In this document: in pieces, positions 1 to 8,561 of the stretch
Numbering within the stretch: the first letter of the stretch is position 1
How the letters are laid out: every line of letters begins with the position of its first letter
NCBI GenBank assembly: GCA_903870995.1
Contig: CAIQFD010000032.1
Coordinates: 1 to 58,004 of the forward strand
Direction: 5' to 3'
DNA: 58,004 bases
Origin: an uncultured Methylophilaceae bacterium
Lineage (GTDB): Bacteria > Pseudomonadota > Gammaproteobacteria > Burkholderiales > Methylophilaceae
Translations under genes and position numbers: made by a program
Notes under the pieces: model-generated
What the model was told of the DNA's origin: nothing
Database searches by the model: none
What the model saw: the letters and a program-made list of their open reading frames with translations, nothing else

Positions 1-63
1 CTTAAGCCTTAGGCCAGGAGTTACGCGGTACTGTTTACCGCCAGTCTTGATGACTGCATACAT
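1..63 (-). CDS. rplU: 50S ribosomal protein L21, N-terminal part (cut by window edge)
   Basis: Only the first 21 codons are inside the window. Read on the minus strand from the ATG at 63 they give MYAVIKTGGKQYRV..., the highly conserved start of bacterial L21, a 23S rRNA-binding protein of the large subunit. The position, divergent from a polyprenyl synthase gene, is the usual rplU-rpmA-obgE | ispB arrangement of proteobacteria, so rpmA and obgE are expected beyond the edge. The rest of the gene cannot be judged. Confidence 0.9.
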   Translation of the reverse strand, partial: MYAVIKTGGKQYRVTPGLRLK

Positions 64-102
64 GATTAAGCCTCGTTTGCTACGCATTCAAATGAACTGC
101 GC

Positions 103-130
103 ATTATACGTAAAATTCGGACTTAAGCAA
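103..130 (-). promoter_or_regulatory. sigma70-like promoter of rplU
   Basis: On the minus strand TTGCTT (125-130) and a perfect TATAAT (103-108) are separated by 16 nt, about 40 nt ahead of the rplU start codon. A strong -10 fits a ribosomal protein operon. The rest of the 64-302 divergent intergenic region shows no further gene; the plus-strand promoter of ispB is not clear, with only weak -10-like A/T stretches near 261-275. Confidence 0.6.
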
Positions 131-302
131 ATACAAAATAGTCTTTCGCTAAAAAACGTTAACAAGCAAAATGAATGTATTGGCAATATTCTACTCCAAA
201 CAGCGCCAAGCCCTATATCTCGGGAGAATAATCAAATAAAAAGTGCGGCAAAAACTCTATTATAAATGCTAGAATTGCTACAAATTTTATTGGTAACTTC
301 AA

Positions 303-1271
303 GTGTCACTTACCCTTATACAATCAGCCATTGCGGATGACATGCGCGCCGTGGATAACGTCATCCGAGAATCGCTGCATTCAGAAGTTGTTCTCATCAA
401 CCAAGTTGCTGACTATATTATCAATAGTGGCGGTAAACGATTGCGTCCAGCTTTGGTACTATTATCCGCAGGTGTTTTTGGCAAAATTGAGTCACATCAC
501 CACACGCTTGCAGCGGTAGTGGAGTTCATACACACAGCCACTTTATTGCATGATGATGTAGTAGATGAGTCCTCCATGCGCCGCGGTCGCGCAACTGCAA
601 ATACATTATTTGGCAATGCAGCCAGTGTATTAGTGGGTGATTTTGTTTATTCTCGCGCATTTCAGATGATGGTGGGCGTTCAAAATATGCGTGTCATGGA
701 TATTTTAGCTGAAGCAACCAATATCATTGCCGAAGGCGAAGTTTTGCAGCTACTCAATATCAACGATGCCGACATTAGTGACGAAGACTATCTTCGTGTT
801 ATTCACTACAAGACAGCTAAGTTATTTGAAGCAGCTACTAGATTAGGCGCGGTAATTTGCAAAGCACCGCCACAAGACGAACAAGCCATGGCGGAATACG
901 GAATGCGCTTAGGCACGGCATTTCAATTGATTGATGATGTACTTGACTTAAGCGGCGAGAGCGAAGATATTGGGAAAAATCTTGGTGACGACATCGCGGA
1001 AGGCAAGCCCACGTTACCACTACTTTATGCTATGAGAAATGGTAATGAAGTGCAACGCAATCTAATTAGGCATGTGATTGAACTAGGCGGCCTTGAAGAT
1101 TTGGCTGACGTCATACAGGCCGTTAAAGATACTGGTGCATTAGATTACGTAAGGAAAATTGCTCACCAAGAAGCCTTACTTGCCTGCCAGGCCATTGCGC
1201 ACCTACCAAAAACACCGCAACACCAATCACTCATTGATTTAGCAGAGTTTGCAGTCGCACGAACCTATTAA
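303..1271 (+). CDS. ispB: Polyprenyl (octaprenyl-type) diphosphate synthase
   Basis: Long-chain trans-prenyl diphosphate synthase, expected to extend farnesyl diphosphate with isopentenyl diphosphate units to make the ubiquinone side chain. Both aspartate-rich motifs are present: DDVVD at residues 84-88 and DDVLD at 210-214, together with the GGKRLRP substrate-binding stretch near 43-49. The 322-aa length is normal. Translation starts at GTG 303, since no ATG gives the conserved N-terminus. The gene is divergent from rplU, the standard context of ispB. Its last 4 nt overlap the end of the convergent gene 1268-1624. Chain length (C40 or other) cannot be read from the sequence. Confidence 0.93.
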   Translation: MSLTLIQSAIADDMRAVDNVIRESLHSEVVLINQVADYIINSGGKRLRPALVLLSAGVFGKIESHHHTLAAVVEFIHTATLLHDDVVDESSMRRGRATANTLFGNAASVLVGDFVYSRAFQMMVGVQNMRVMDILAEATNIIAEGEVLQLLNINDADISDEDYLRVIHYKTAKLFEAATRLGAVICKAPPQDEQAMAEYGMRLGTAFQLIDDVLDLSGESEDIGKNLGDDIAEGKPTLPLLYAMRNGNEVQRNLIRHVIELGGLEDLADVIQAVKDTGALDYVRKIAHQEALLACQAIAHLPKTPQHQSLIDLAEFAVARTY

Positions 1272-1624
1272 TTGAACGTAATAGGTTCGCCACTCTCCGC
1301 ATTAAAATAGGTCAATTGGGCGCAAGCATTTTTACCATTAGTCAATGTGCCGTTAAATAGCGACTCGCCATCCACGTCAACTACTGCATAACCACTGTGA
1401 TACAAAGTCACCTCAGCCTCTTGACGACCTAAACGCATCGCATAGGTCATGTAGTCATCTGTTTCTTCTTCGTTGAATACTTCCCAATTTCCATGGCCAG
1501 TTAACTCTGCCATCCAATTAGGCAAATCCACCTCTACACGGCAGACAACAGGCTTCGTCCAAGCTTCTACTTGGCTTTCATCCATTTCCAACAAGGAAAC
1601 TTCTATATTTTGCTCTTGGCGCAT
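1268..1624 (-). CDS. Hypothetical acidic protein, 118 aa
   Basis: I do not recognise this protein. It is acidic, has no signal peptide or membrane segment, and contains a Trp/Gly/Asn-rich middle (around residues 38-50) followed by beta-rich sequence with repeated Val/Tyr/Asp residues. It begins at ATG 1624 and ends convergently, overlapping the ispB stop by 4 nt. The even codon use and the absence of a competing frame argue that it is real. Its neighbours give no functional hint. Confidence 0.65.
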   Translation of the reverse strand: MRQEQNIEVSLLEMDESQVEAWTKPVVCRVEVDLPNWMAELTGHGNWEVFNEEETDDYMTYAMRLGRQEAEVTLYHSGYAVVDVDGESLFNGTLTNGKNACAQLTYFNAESGEPITFN

Positions 1625-1773
1625 ACAATCTTTTCCTGACAGCAGTTTTTACATTATATATTGGTGACTGTTTTTTGCATTTCAATAGCGCACTTTAATT
1701 TATGCAGTTGCCCCAGCCAAACTTCGATGCGAATATGCTAAATGTGTATATATAAAATCATAAGAAGAATTTA

Positions 1774-2643
1774 ATGCCTGAACTGATTACGCTAGCAGAT
1801 CAAAATCCAATCATTTTCATCATCCTCGCAAGCCTGTTTGGGCTTGTGATTGGTAGTTTTTTGAACGTTGTAATTCACAGATTTCCCATTATGATGAATC
1901 AAGCCTGGCACGATCAATGTGAAGCACTGAGTGGCTTAAAAAGCGCCCCCATGACTTCCGCAAAAAAATACAACTTAATCACACCACGTTCGGCTTGCCC
2001 ACACTGCGAAAAGGAAATTTCAGCATGGCACAACATTCCATTGTTGAGCTTTTTGTTGCTTGGCGGCAAATGTAAACAATGCAAAACATCGATTAGCTGG
2101 CGCTACCCTGCTGTTGAAATTATCAGCGCGATACTGGTCGGCTTAGTCGCTTGGAAATTTGGCTGCTCATTTAAAGCAATGATGGCTTCAATATTTGTGC
2201 TTGCGCTCATCGCGCTTACCTTTATCGATCTAGACACACAGCTTTTGCCTGACGACATCACGTTGCCACTAGTTTGGTTAGGTTTACTTTTAAATTTAAA
2301 CTCAGGCTTTACAGATATTCAATCAGCAGTAATTGGGGCAGTTGCAGGCTATTTAATTTTATGGAGTCTCTATTGGTCATTTAAAATTATTACCGGCAAA
2401 GAAGGTATGGGCTATGGTGATTTTAAGATGCTTGCCGCAATAGGCGCATGGTTTGGATGGACAATGATTCCAGCGGTCATCCTGCTATCATCCATCGCCG
2501 GCTCAATCATCGGGATTGGTTTGATCGTTTTTGCTAATCACGGCAAAAGCTCTGCGATTCCGTTTGGACCTTATCTTGCATTGGGCGGCATCGCCGCGTT
2601 ATTCTGGGGCAATCAACTTTCACAACTATATTTAGGTGGCTAA
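1774..2643 (+). CDS. pilD: Type IV prepilin peptidase / N-methyltransferase
   Basis: Inner-membrane aspartic protease of family A24 that cleaves and N-methylates type IV pilins and type II secretion pseudopilins. It has the N-terminal methyltransferase/zinc domain with two CxxC pairs (C75/C78 and C100/C103), and the two catalytic aspartate regions: IDLDTQLLPD (about 151-160) and GYGDFK (D216). Several hydrophobic helices fill the C-terminal half. The length of 289 aa is typical. It begins a tight plus-strand operon with coaE three nt downstream; pilD-coaE-zapD-yacG is a conserved proteobacterial string. No pilin genes are in the window. Confidence 0.95.
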   Translation: MPELITLADQNPIIFIILASLFGLVIGSFLNVVIHRFPIMMNQAWHDQCEALSGLKSAPMTSAKKYNLITPRSACPHCEKEISAWHNIPLLSFLLLGGKCKQCKTSISWRYPAVEIISAILVGLVAWKFGCSFKAMMASIFVLALIALTFIDLDTQLLPDDITLPLVWLGLLLNLNSGFTDIQSAVIGAVAGYLILWSLYWSFKIITGKEGMGYGDFKMLAAIGAWFGWTMIPAVILLSSIAGSIIGIGLIVFANHGKSSAIPFGPYLALGGIAALFWGNQLSQLYLGG

Positions 2644-2646
2644 TCA

Positions 2647-3264
2647 ATGTTTATTGTTGGAATGACAGGCGGCATTGGTTGTGGAAAAAGCGAAGCCACA
2701 CGCATATTCGCTGAGCTGGGAGTGCCTATTGTTGATGTTGATATGATCAGCCATCAATTAACCACCACAGGACAACCAATCTTAGAAAAAATTGCCAAGT
2801 TATTTGGCAATGAAGTATTGAACAGTGACGGCAGCCTAAACCGTGGGGCTCTTAGAAAAAAAATATTTGCCACCGACGATGCAAGAAAAAAGCTAGAAGC
2901 TATTCTGCACCCTGCAATCTATGAGCAGGCAATCGAAGCACTTAACAAGAATGCTTCCGCACCTTATCAAATACTCGCCATCCCACTTTTATTCGAAAGC
3001 GATCGCTACTTAAACATCATCAATCGCAGCTTAGTCATCGATAGCAATGTCGAAATGCAAATTGATAGAGCAAGCAAGCGTGACGGCTTATCTCGCGATG
3101 CAATACAAAAAATTATTGATGTACAAATGCCTAGAGAAAAAAGAAATGCGCGTGCTGATGAAGTAATTTTAAATGATGGATCGATTGCTGAGCTTAAAGA
3201 AAAAATCAAGCAACTTCATGAGAAATATATGAACACTTGCGTAATTAACAAATCAAACTCATAA
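2647..3264 (+). CDS. coaE: Dephospho-CoA kinase
   Basis: Catalyses the last step of coenzyme A synthesis, ATP-dependent 3'-phosphorylation of dephospho-CoA in the cytosol. The P-loop GGIGCGKS spans residues 8-15, followed by the family pattern D-x-D (VDVDMISH, about 30-37) and the lid region rich in Arg (about 143-168). The length of 205 aa is normal. It sits 3 nt after pilD and is followed by zapD, the usual operon. Confidence 0.95.
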   Translation: MFIVGMTGGIGCGKSEATRIFAELGVPIVDVDMISHQLTTTGQPILEKIAKLFGNEVLNSDGSLNRGALRKKIFATDDARKKLEAILHPAIYEQAIEALNKNASAPYQILAIPLLFESDRYLNIINRSLVIDSNVEMQIDRASKRDGLSRDAIQKIIDVQMPREKRNARADEVILNDGSIAELKEKIKQLHEKYMNTCVINKSNS

Positions 3265-3310
3265 TCCAACAGAATCAGTCAATTAATAGAATATTAAGCG
3301 AAAAAATAAC

Positions 3311-4069
3311 GTGGCAACTTACGAGTTCCCTTTTAACGAACGCATTAGAACATTACTCCGTCTAGAGGATTTATTCTCTAAGGTGTTGCTCAATATTAAT
3401 TCTGAACACGCGAGCCACCACCACAACGCGATTGTTTCGTTTTTTCAAATTCTAGACATTATTGACCGAACCGATTTAAAAGGTGATTTACTTCAAGAGT
3501 TAGATCGTCAAAAAGCCGTCATGGCCAACTTAGTCGGCAACCCCAACATCGCAGCAGAAATCTTACAACCAATCCTAGACAAGATCATTGGGACATCAGC
3601 CCGATTGCGTACCATCAGCACAAAGATTGGTCAGCCGCTTCGTGAAAATGAATGGTTAATGTCCATCAAGCAACGCTCATTTATCCCTGGTGGCTTATGT
3701 GAGTTTGACTTGCCTGCTTATCATTATTGGTTAGATAGTCCTGCAGCCGACAGAAAACAAGACTTAGAGAAATGGCTTGCTCACGTCACACCAATCTATG
3801 ATGCATTAGCCATCATTCTGAATATCGTGAGAGGTAGTGGCAAAGCCGTACCAAATATTGCATTGAATGGCGCTTATCAACAAATGCTTGGGGGTGCCAA
3901 GCCAGCACAAATGCTTCAAATAGAATTAGATGATCATCTAACGTGCTACCCAGAAATTAGCGCAAACAAATACGCCATTAACATTCGTTTCATTTCCATG
4001 AGCCGTACTGAAAAGCCTCATCCATGCGATGAAGATGTAGCGTTCACACTCAAACTCGGCAATCTTTAA
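3311..4069 (+). CDS. zapD: Cell division protein ZapD
   Basis: FtsZ-associated protein that bundles FtsZ protofilaments at the Z ring. Recognised from the typical start (YEFPFNERIRTLLRLEDLF) and the all-helical DUF1342 pattern over 252 aa, with the conserved R-x-R-T-I-S and CEFDLPAYHYWL segments in the middle. It starts at GTG 3311. It is third in the pilD-coaE-zapD-yacG operon. Its partner FtsZ is encoded in the dcw cluster at 32158-33336. Confidence 0.93.
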   Translation: MATYEFPFNERIRTLLRLEDLFSKVLLNINSEHASHHHNAIVSFFQILDIIDRTDLKGDLLQELDRQKAVMANLVGNPNIAAEILQPILDKIIGTSARLRTISTKIGQPLRENEWLMSIKQRSFIPGGLCEFDLPAYHYWLDSPAADRKQDLEKWLAHVTPIYDALAIILNIVRGSGKAVPNIALNGAYQQMLGGAKPAQMLQIELDDHLTCYPEISANKYAINIRFISMSRTEKPHPCDEDVAFTLKLGNL

Positions 4070-4088
4070 TTACTTAGGTTAGATAGCA

Positions 4089-4289
4089 ATGCAGTCAACC
4101 AATCCCAAAACACGTTTAGTGCCGTGCCCAGAATGTGGCGCACTTTCTGAATTTAGCCCAAGCAATGCTTTTAGACCGTTTTGCTCAGAGCGATGCAAAA
4201 TGATTGATTTAGGAATTTGGGCGAGTGAAGGATATCGCATTGAAACACCGATAGTGACTGATGACCTAGATATTGAGGACTTAAGCTAG
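4089..4289 (+). CDS. yacG: DNA gyrase inhibitor YacG, zinc-binding
   Basis: Small zinc protein of 66 aa. Four cysteines (C13, C16, C32, C36) form the family pattern CPxC...FCSxRCK, followed by a D-L-G-x-W-A segment and an acidic tail. In E. coli YacG binds GyrB and inhibits gyrase; that activity here is by homology. It follows zapD by 19 nt, its usual neighbour. Confidence 0.93.
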   Translation: MQSTNPKTRLVPCPECGALSEFSPSNAFRPFCSERCKMIDLGIWASEGYRIETPIVTDDLDIEDLS

Positions 4290-4290
4290 C

Positions 4291-4737
4291 ATGCCCTTAA
4301 AGCTCGCTTACTTCTCATTGGCATTATGCATCTCGATGCTATTAGGTTGTAACAAACCAACCCCAGAAATCACCGTCACAGACAACTGGGTGCGTGCAAC
4401 CGCGGAAGGCCAAGAGGTTGGCGCTGCCTATATGACTATCACGAGCGCAACAGATACAAAACTACTGAGAGTGGAAAGTTCTGTTGCAGATAGCGTCGAA
4501 ATTCATAAAATGAGTATGGAAAATGGCATCATGAAAATGCGCATGCTAGAAGAGCTTGAGCTGAAAGCCAATACGCCAAATAAGCTTGAGCCTGGTGGAT
4601 TTCACTTGATGTTGTTTGATTTGAAAAAACCATTAATCGTAGGCGAACAAACAACGTTTACGCTTCACTTCAAAAATCAAGCTGGAAAAGAAAATGTTGT
4701 GTCGATAAACAGTCCTGTTTTGACTGAAAAACCATAG
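4291..4737 (+). CDS. PCu(A)C-family periplasmic copper chaperone (predicted lipoprotein)
   Basis: Predicted copper(I) chaperone that delivers copper to the CuA site of cytochrome oxidase. Residues 1-20 form a signal with a lipobox (LLGC, Cys20), so it is probably lipid-anchored. The metal motif of the family is visible as H72-x-M74, M85, then H105-x-M107, close to the canonical H(M)x10Mx21HxM spacing. The length of 148 aa fits. The start codon follows the yacG stop immediately, so it is probably the last gene of that operon. The convergent neighbour at 4746 is also exported and Met-rich. Confidence 0.88.
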   Translation: MPLKLAYFSLALCISMLLGCNKPTPEITVTDNWVRATAEGQEVGAAYMTITSATDTKLLRVESSVADSVEIHKMSMENGIMKMRMLEELELKANTPNKLEPGGFHLMLFDLKKPLIVGEQTTFTLHFKNQAGKENVVSINSPVLTEKP

Positions 4738-4745
4738 CAAGCGCC

Positions 4746-5186
4746 TTAATGATTCCGATTCATTTTCGCTGAAAATGGAATTTGAAAGCGTTGAACATCA
4801 TCCTCAGTTTCAAACTCAATCAACATCTTCCAATCACTTCTCCCCTGCACACATACTGGCAAAGTAACCTCTGCTTGCCAATCACTAGAATGATTGCTAG
4901 AAATTAATCGGTAGCGATTCAGTCCCATTTCCATCTTTTGCATTGCAAAATCAACATATACTTTTTGGATTGTTTCCGGTCTATTAAAGTGCACACTGAC
5001 ACGCAAAGGCTTCATGACTTGCGGCACTTCTGCAAAATGCGCACTAAAAAAATCATCCCCACAAGCTTTTGTAATATCAGCACATGGCAAAACTGTAATA
5101 GCGACTTGATTAGGCTCATTTTTAAAGTGCTTCACGCCTAATAAAAGCGCAGCCAGCAAAACAAATACCGTCAAAAACTTCTTCAT
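4746..5186 (-). CDS. Hypothetical exported protein, possibly FixH/YtkA-like
   Basis: Not recognised with certainty. The N-terminus (residues 1-20) is a hydrophobic signal or anchor. The mature part has two cysteines near residues 34 and 42, a Met-containing stretch (MQKMEMG, about 103-109) and a W-x-A-x-V-x-LP-x-C pattern near 125-132. The latter resembles the beta-sandwich of FixH/YtkA-like proteins, some of which lie next to copper-handling genes. That comparison is by eye. It lies directly after the MutT/ThiE gene on the same strand, with no gap, and is convergent to the PCu(A)C chaperone. Confidence 0.7.
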   Translation of the reverse strand: MKKFLTVFVLLAALLLGVKHFKNEPNQVAITVLPCADITKACGDDFFSAHFAEVPQVMKPLRVSVHFNRPETIQKVYVDFAMQKMEMGLNRYRLISSNHSSDWQAEVTLPVCVQGRSDWKMLIEFETEDDVQRFQIPFSAKMNRNH

Positions 5187-6128
5187 TTATTTCCAAACTG
5201 CCCGTTGCATGGCTATGCCGTGAGCACCAGCCTGCCAAGCATTTTTTAATTCGTGGTAATGCATTCCCCCAAGGGCATAAACAGGCAAGGAGTAGTCTTG
5301 TTTGATTTTTGCAAACACTTTCCAGCCCATACCTTGCGCATCCGGATGGCTAAGTGTTGGCAATACTGGTGAAAGCATTACAAAGTCCACATTTAATTTA
5401 GCAGCATGCGTCATCTCGTCAGCTTGATGACAAGACGCCGCCACTAAAAGACCTGCAGGCTTATCAAGGATCGCCATCAGCGCGTCGCTACTTAGATGAA
5501 TGCCATCAGCACCAGAAGACAACACACACTCGAGCGAGGCATTCATCATCACCCTTGCATCGTATCGGCGAGCAAGCGCAATCACTTTTTTAGAGAATAC
5601 AATCAAATCTGCATTATTCAGTTGTTTTTCCCGCACCTGAATAAGTTTCAAACCTGATTTCAACTGAGTTTCCAATGCCTCAAAGAAACAGGCCTCACCC
5701 ATCTCTTTTAAATTGGAAATGGCATAAACAGATGGCAAGCTCAAAGCGCTCAAAATAGGTATATTTGCTGGAAGCATAGGCTCAACAGTCAATCTATTTG
5801 GATTTTGCCAGCTAAGCTGCTGACCTTCTCTACCTTCAGGCTCACCCAGCCACGCTTTGACAATAAAGAAGTGTAATTTGACAGTTTTTTCTGGATAATC
5901 AAAAGTACGAACCAACCAAGGATAAGCTTCTGTGGCATATACACCAAGCTCTTCATCCAACTCACGTTGCAAGGCATCAATCGGCGTTTCACCAGACTCT
6001 ATCTTACCACCAGGAAACTCCCACCAACCTGCCCAAGCCTTACCCTCGGGGCGATTGCCCAGCAGCACCATACCATCTTCACGCATTAAAACTGCCACAG
6101 CAGCATGCACTACTTGATTTGCACTCAA
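5187..6128 (-). CDS. mutT: Nudix hydrolase (MutT) fused to a thiamine-phosphate-synthase-like domain
   Basis: The N-terminal half is a MutT-type Nudix hydrolase expected to hydrolyse 8-oxo-dGTP to the monophosphate and keep oxidised guanine out of DNA. The complete Nudix box runs from G41 to G62 (G-x5-E47-x7-REL-x-EE-x-G). The C-terminal half (about 130-313) is ThiE-like, with QVREK, a G-x-HLS segment, a conserved SCH and SPV..T.SHP loops, and GGM. The role of the ThiE half is unknown in this fusion family, which occurs in beta- and gammaproteobacteria. It overlaps the upstream DUF815 gene by 4 nt. Confidence 0.92.
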   Translation of the reverse strand: MSANQVVHAAVAVLMREDGMVLLGNRPEGKAWAGWWEFPGGKIESGETPIDALQRELDEELGVYATEAYPWLVRTFDYPEKTVKLHFFIVKAWLGEPEGREGQQLSWQNPNRLTVEPMLPANIPILSALSLPSVYAISNLKEMGEACFFEALETQLKSGLKLIQVREKQLNNADLIVFSKKVIALARRYDARVMMNASLECVLSSGADGIHLSSDALMAILDKPAGLLVAASCHQADEMTHAAKLNVDFVMLSPVLPTLSHPDAQGMGWKVFAKIKQDYSLPVYALGGMHYHELKNAWQAGAHGIAMQRAVWK

Positions 6129-7006
6129 GATACTGACTTTTTATTAGCTAAGGCTTGGCGACCAGCATAGTCACGAGCAAATTGGTAGGCAACACGCCCA
6201 CTGCGAGCACCGCGGGTTAAAGAGAAAGTTAATGCTGCTCGCCTCAGTTCATCACTCATATCAGTAATGCCATATTGGGCTAGCCAATATGCCGCGACTA
6301 TTAAATATTCGTCTTGATCAAACGCATAAAAAGATAACCACAAACCAAAACGCTCTGAAAGCGAAACCTTTTCTTCTGCGGTTTCACCAGGTCGAATCTC
6401 TTCGCCAACATATTGGGTCTCTAGATTTTCCGCCATAAATTCAGGCATCAGGTGCCGACGATTTGAAGTGGCATACACCACGACGTTCTCTGATGTTGTT
6501 GAAATTGAACCATCGAGTACAACTTTGAGCGCTTTATATCCAGGGTCTGTAGCCTCAAAAGAAAGGTCGTCACAAAATATAATAAAACGCTCAGGCCTAG
6601 CCCGCAGCAAAGACACGATTTCTGGCAAAGCCACCAAGTCCTGCTTATCGACCTCTACAATACGTAATCCATCTTTAGCAAACTCACTCAATAAGGCTTT
6701 GACAAGCGTTGATTTTCCCGTGCCACGGGCTCCTGTCAGCAATACGTTATTTGCAGGAAACCCTCCTACAAACTGCGCTGTATTGCGAACAACTTCGGCT
6801 TTTTGCATATCCACATTACAAATAGCTTCAAGTTTAATTTGATGCGGATGAGGGACCGCTTGCAGATGTCCGCGCCCATTAATTACTTGCCAGCGCCACG
6901 CCAAGGCGTTCCAGTCAACTGCTTGCTGAGCCTCAGGCAAATAGGCTGCGAGCCTTTCCAACAAGAATTCAGCGCGGGTAATTAAACCGTCAATATTAGT
7001 CATCAT
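6125..7006 (-). CDS. DUF815-family AAA+ ATPase
   Basis: Cytosolic P-loop ATPase of unknown task. The Walker A motif is GARGTGKS in the first third (near residue 90), and the Walker B region reads FIIFCDDLSFE. The family residues for nucleotide sensing follow in YATSNRRHLMPE. The length of 293 aa is normal for DUF815. The start overlaps the argJ stop, and its own stop overlaps mutT. The string argJ-DUF815-mutT is common in betaproteobacteria, but I know of no shown functional link. Confidence 0.9.
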   Translation of the reverse strand: MMTNIDGLITRAEFLLERLAAYLPEAQQAVDWNALAWRWQVINGRGHLQAVPHPHQIKLEAICNVDMQKAEVVRNTAQFVGGFPANNVLLTGARGTGKSTLVKALLSEFAKDGLRIVEVDKQDLVALPEIVSLLRARPERFIIFCDDLSFEATDPGYKALKVVLDGSISTTSENVVVYATSNRRHLMPEFMAENLETQYVGEEIRPGETAEEKVSLSERFGLWLSFYAFDQDEYLIVAAYWLAQYGITDMSDELRRAALTFSLTRGARSGRVAYQFARDYAGRQALANKKSVS

Positions 7007-8235
7007 TAAGAACGATAATCTGCGTTAATTTTTACGTAGTCGTATGAGAAATCGCAAGTCCAAACAGTAGCACTCGCCTCGCCACGATTAAGTACCACTC
7101 GCACTAAAATTTCAGGCTCTTTCATAACCTTAGCACCTTGCTCTTCTTGATAGGCTTGCGCTCGACCACCAGCTTCAGCCACTAACACATCCCCTAAATA
7201 AAGCTGCATGGCATTCACGTCTAAATTCTGAACGCCAGCATAGCCTATCGCCGCTAAAATACGACCTAAATTCGGGTCAGACGCAAAGAACGCTGTTTTA
7301 ATCAGGGGTGAATGGGAGATAGCGTAGGCGACTTTTCTGCATTCTTCAACATCACGACCAGCTTCTACTTGCACAGTCATAAACTTGGTTGCCCCCTCTC
7401 CGTCACGCACAATCGCTTGCGCTAAAAGGGTCGCCACTTCCGTCATGGCATCACGTAAAGCCAAGTAGTCTGAAGTATCTGTTTCAATCTCAGGAATTCT
7501 AGATTGACCAGTTGCCATCAAAATTAAAGAATCATTTGTGGAGGTATCACCATCTACCGTAATGCAATTGAATGAACGATTCACAGCGTAATCAATCAGT
7601 GCATCAAGTGCAGTTTGACTGATTGCCGCATCAGTAGCGATATAGCCCAACATAGTTGCCATATTGGGGTGAATCATGCCAGAGCCTTTAGAGATTCCGG
7701 TGATAGTGATGGTCTTTCCACCCAAAGAGATTTGCTTTGAGTAGCCTTTAGACACAATATCAGTCGTCATAATCGCTTCTGCAGCGTTTAACCAGTTATC
7801 TTCTTTTAAGTTACGAATACACGTAGGCAAACCAGCAATCACCCGATCCACAGGCAATGGCTCTAAAATAACACCCGTAGAAAACGGTAAAATTTGTGAT
7901 GCGGATGCTATATCTAATAAGTCAGCTAGCGCCTCGCAGGTTTCCTTGGCGTGCTGCATTCCCACTTCACCAGTACCAGCATTTGCATTGCCCGTATTAA
8001 CCACCAGCGCACGAATTTCATTACCGCTTGCGAGGTGATCTTTACACAAAGTCACAGGCGCTGCACAAAATTGATTTTTTGTGAATACACCAGAGACTTT
8101 GGTGCCTTCGCTGAGCTTGATGACTAAAACATCTTTGCGATTTTGCTTACGAATATTGGCTTCTGCAAAACCCAGCTGAACGCCTTTAATAGGCAACAAA
8201 GAATTGGCTTGTGGTGCTGATAAATTAACTGGCAT
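7006..8235 (-). CDS. argJ: Bifunctional glutamate N-acetyltransferase / amino-acid N-acetyltransferase
   Basis: ArgJ moves the acetyl group from N-acetylornithine back to glutamate, closing the cyclic arginine route; some members also use acetyl-CoA. The self-cleavage site is visible as [14 protein letters not shown], with the nucleophile T194 after cleavage between Ala and Thr. I place the start at ATG 8235 (409 aa), not further upstream: it matches the usual MPVNLS... N-terminus and has GAG about 9 nt before it. Together with argA (22741) and argB (24466), this genome has both the linear and the recycling acetylation enzymes. Confidence 0.93.
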   Translation of the reverse strand: MPVNLSAPQANSLLPIKGVQLGFAEANIRKQNRKDVLVIKLSEGTKVSGVFTKNQFCAAPVTLCKDHLASGNEIRALVVNTGNANAGTGEVGMQHAKETCEALADLLDIASASQILPFSTGVILEPLPVDRVIAGLPTCIRNLKEDNWLNAAEAIMTTDIVSKGYSKQISLGGKTITITGISKGSGMIHPNMATMLGYIATDAAISQTALDALIDYAVNRSFNCITVDGDTSTNDSLILMATGQSRIPEIETDTSDYLALRDAMTEVATLLAQAIVRDGEGATKFMTVQVEAGRDVEECRKVAYAISHSPLIKTAFFASDPNLGRILAAIGYAGVQNLDVNAMQLYLGDVLVAEAGGRAQAYQEEQGAKVMKEPEILVRVVLNRGEASATVWTCDFSYDYVKINADYRS

Positions 8236-8321
8236 TTTTGTGAGCTCTAAATCATCAAGGAATAATAGGATTTTAACCGATACATAAAACTTGCATGAAG
8301 CAAAACACCAATTCTGCACAT

Positions 8322-8348
8322 AAAAAAAGCGGCTTTAAAGCCGCTTTT
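8322..8348 (-). terminator. Rho-independent terminator after the secA-DUF1289 unit
   Basis: Nine-bp stem (325-333 with 340-348 in the 8000s) around a 6-nt loop; on the minus strand the stem is followed by seven T. It sits right after the DUF1289 stop and before the argJ start, so it separates secA-DUF1289 from argJ. Confidence 0.9.
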
Positions 8349-8351
8349 CGT

Positions 8352-8540
8352 TTAGAACGTGGTGTTATCTAACAAACGTTGATCTAAAGCACTCATCACT
8401 TTGTCTCGCTCTTGGTCAGACATATTCCACCACTCACGTATCTCTTCAACAGTACGATAACACCCTTGGCAAAAGCCATTAGCGTCATTGATAGCACACA
8501 CACCAATACAAGGCGAAACGATGTCTTCAATATTGCTCAT
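8352..8540 (-). CDS. DUF1289-family small cysteine protein
   Basis: A 62-aa protein with the DUF1289 signature: SPCIGVC near residues 9-15, then F-C-x-GC-Y-R-T and EI-x-W-W. The four cysteines suggest metal binding, but this has not been shown to my knowledge. It follows secA by about 21 nt and is closed by the terminator at 8322-8348, so it is the last gene of the secA transcript. Confidence 0.88.
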   Translation of the reverse strand: MSNIEDIVSPCIGVCAINDANGFCQGCYRTVEEIREWWNMSDQERDKVMSALDQRLLDNTTF

Positions 8541-8561
8541 ATTTTTATCCTAACTGATAAC

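Noticed and set aside
47-265. Open frame of 72 codons between rplU and ispB (plus strand)
   Set aside because: It runs across the rplU start and promoter, has no ribosome site and no recognisable sequence; it is a chance frame.
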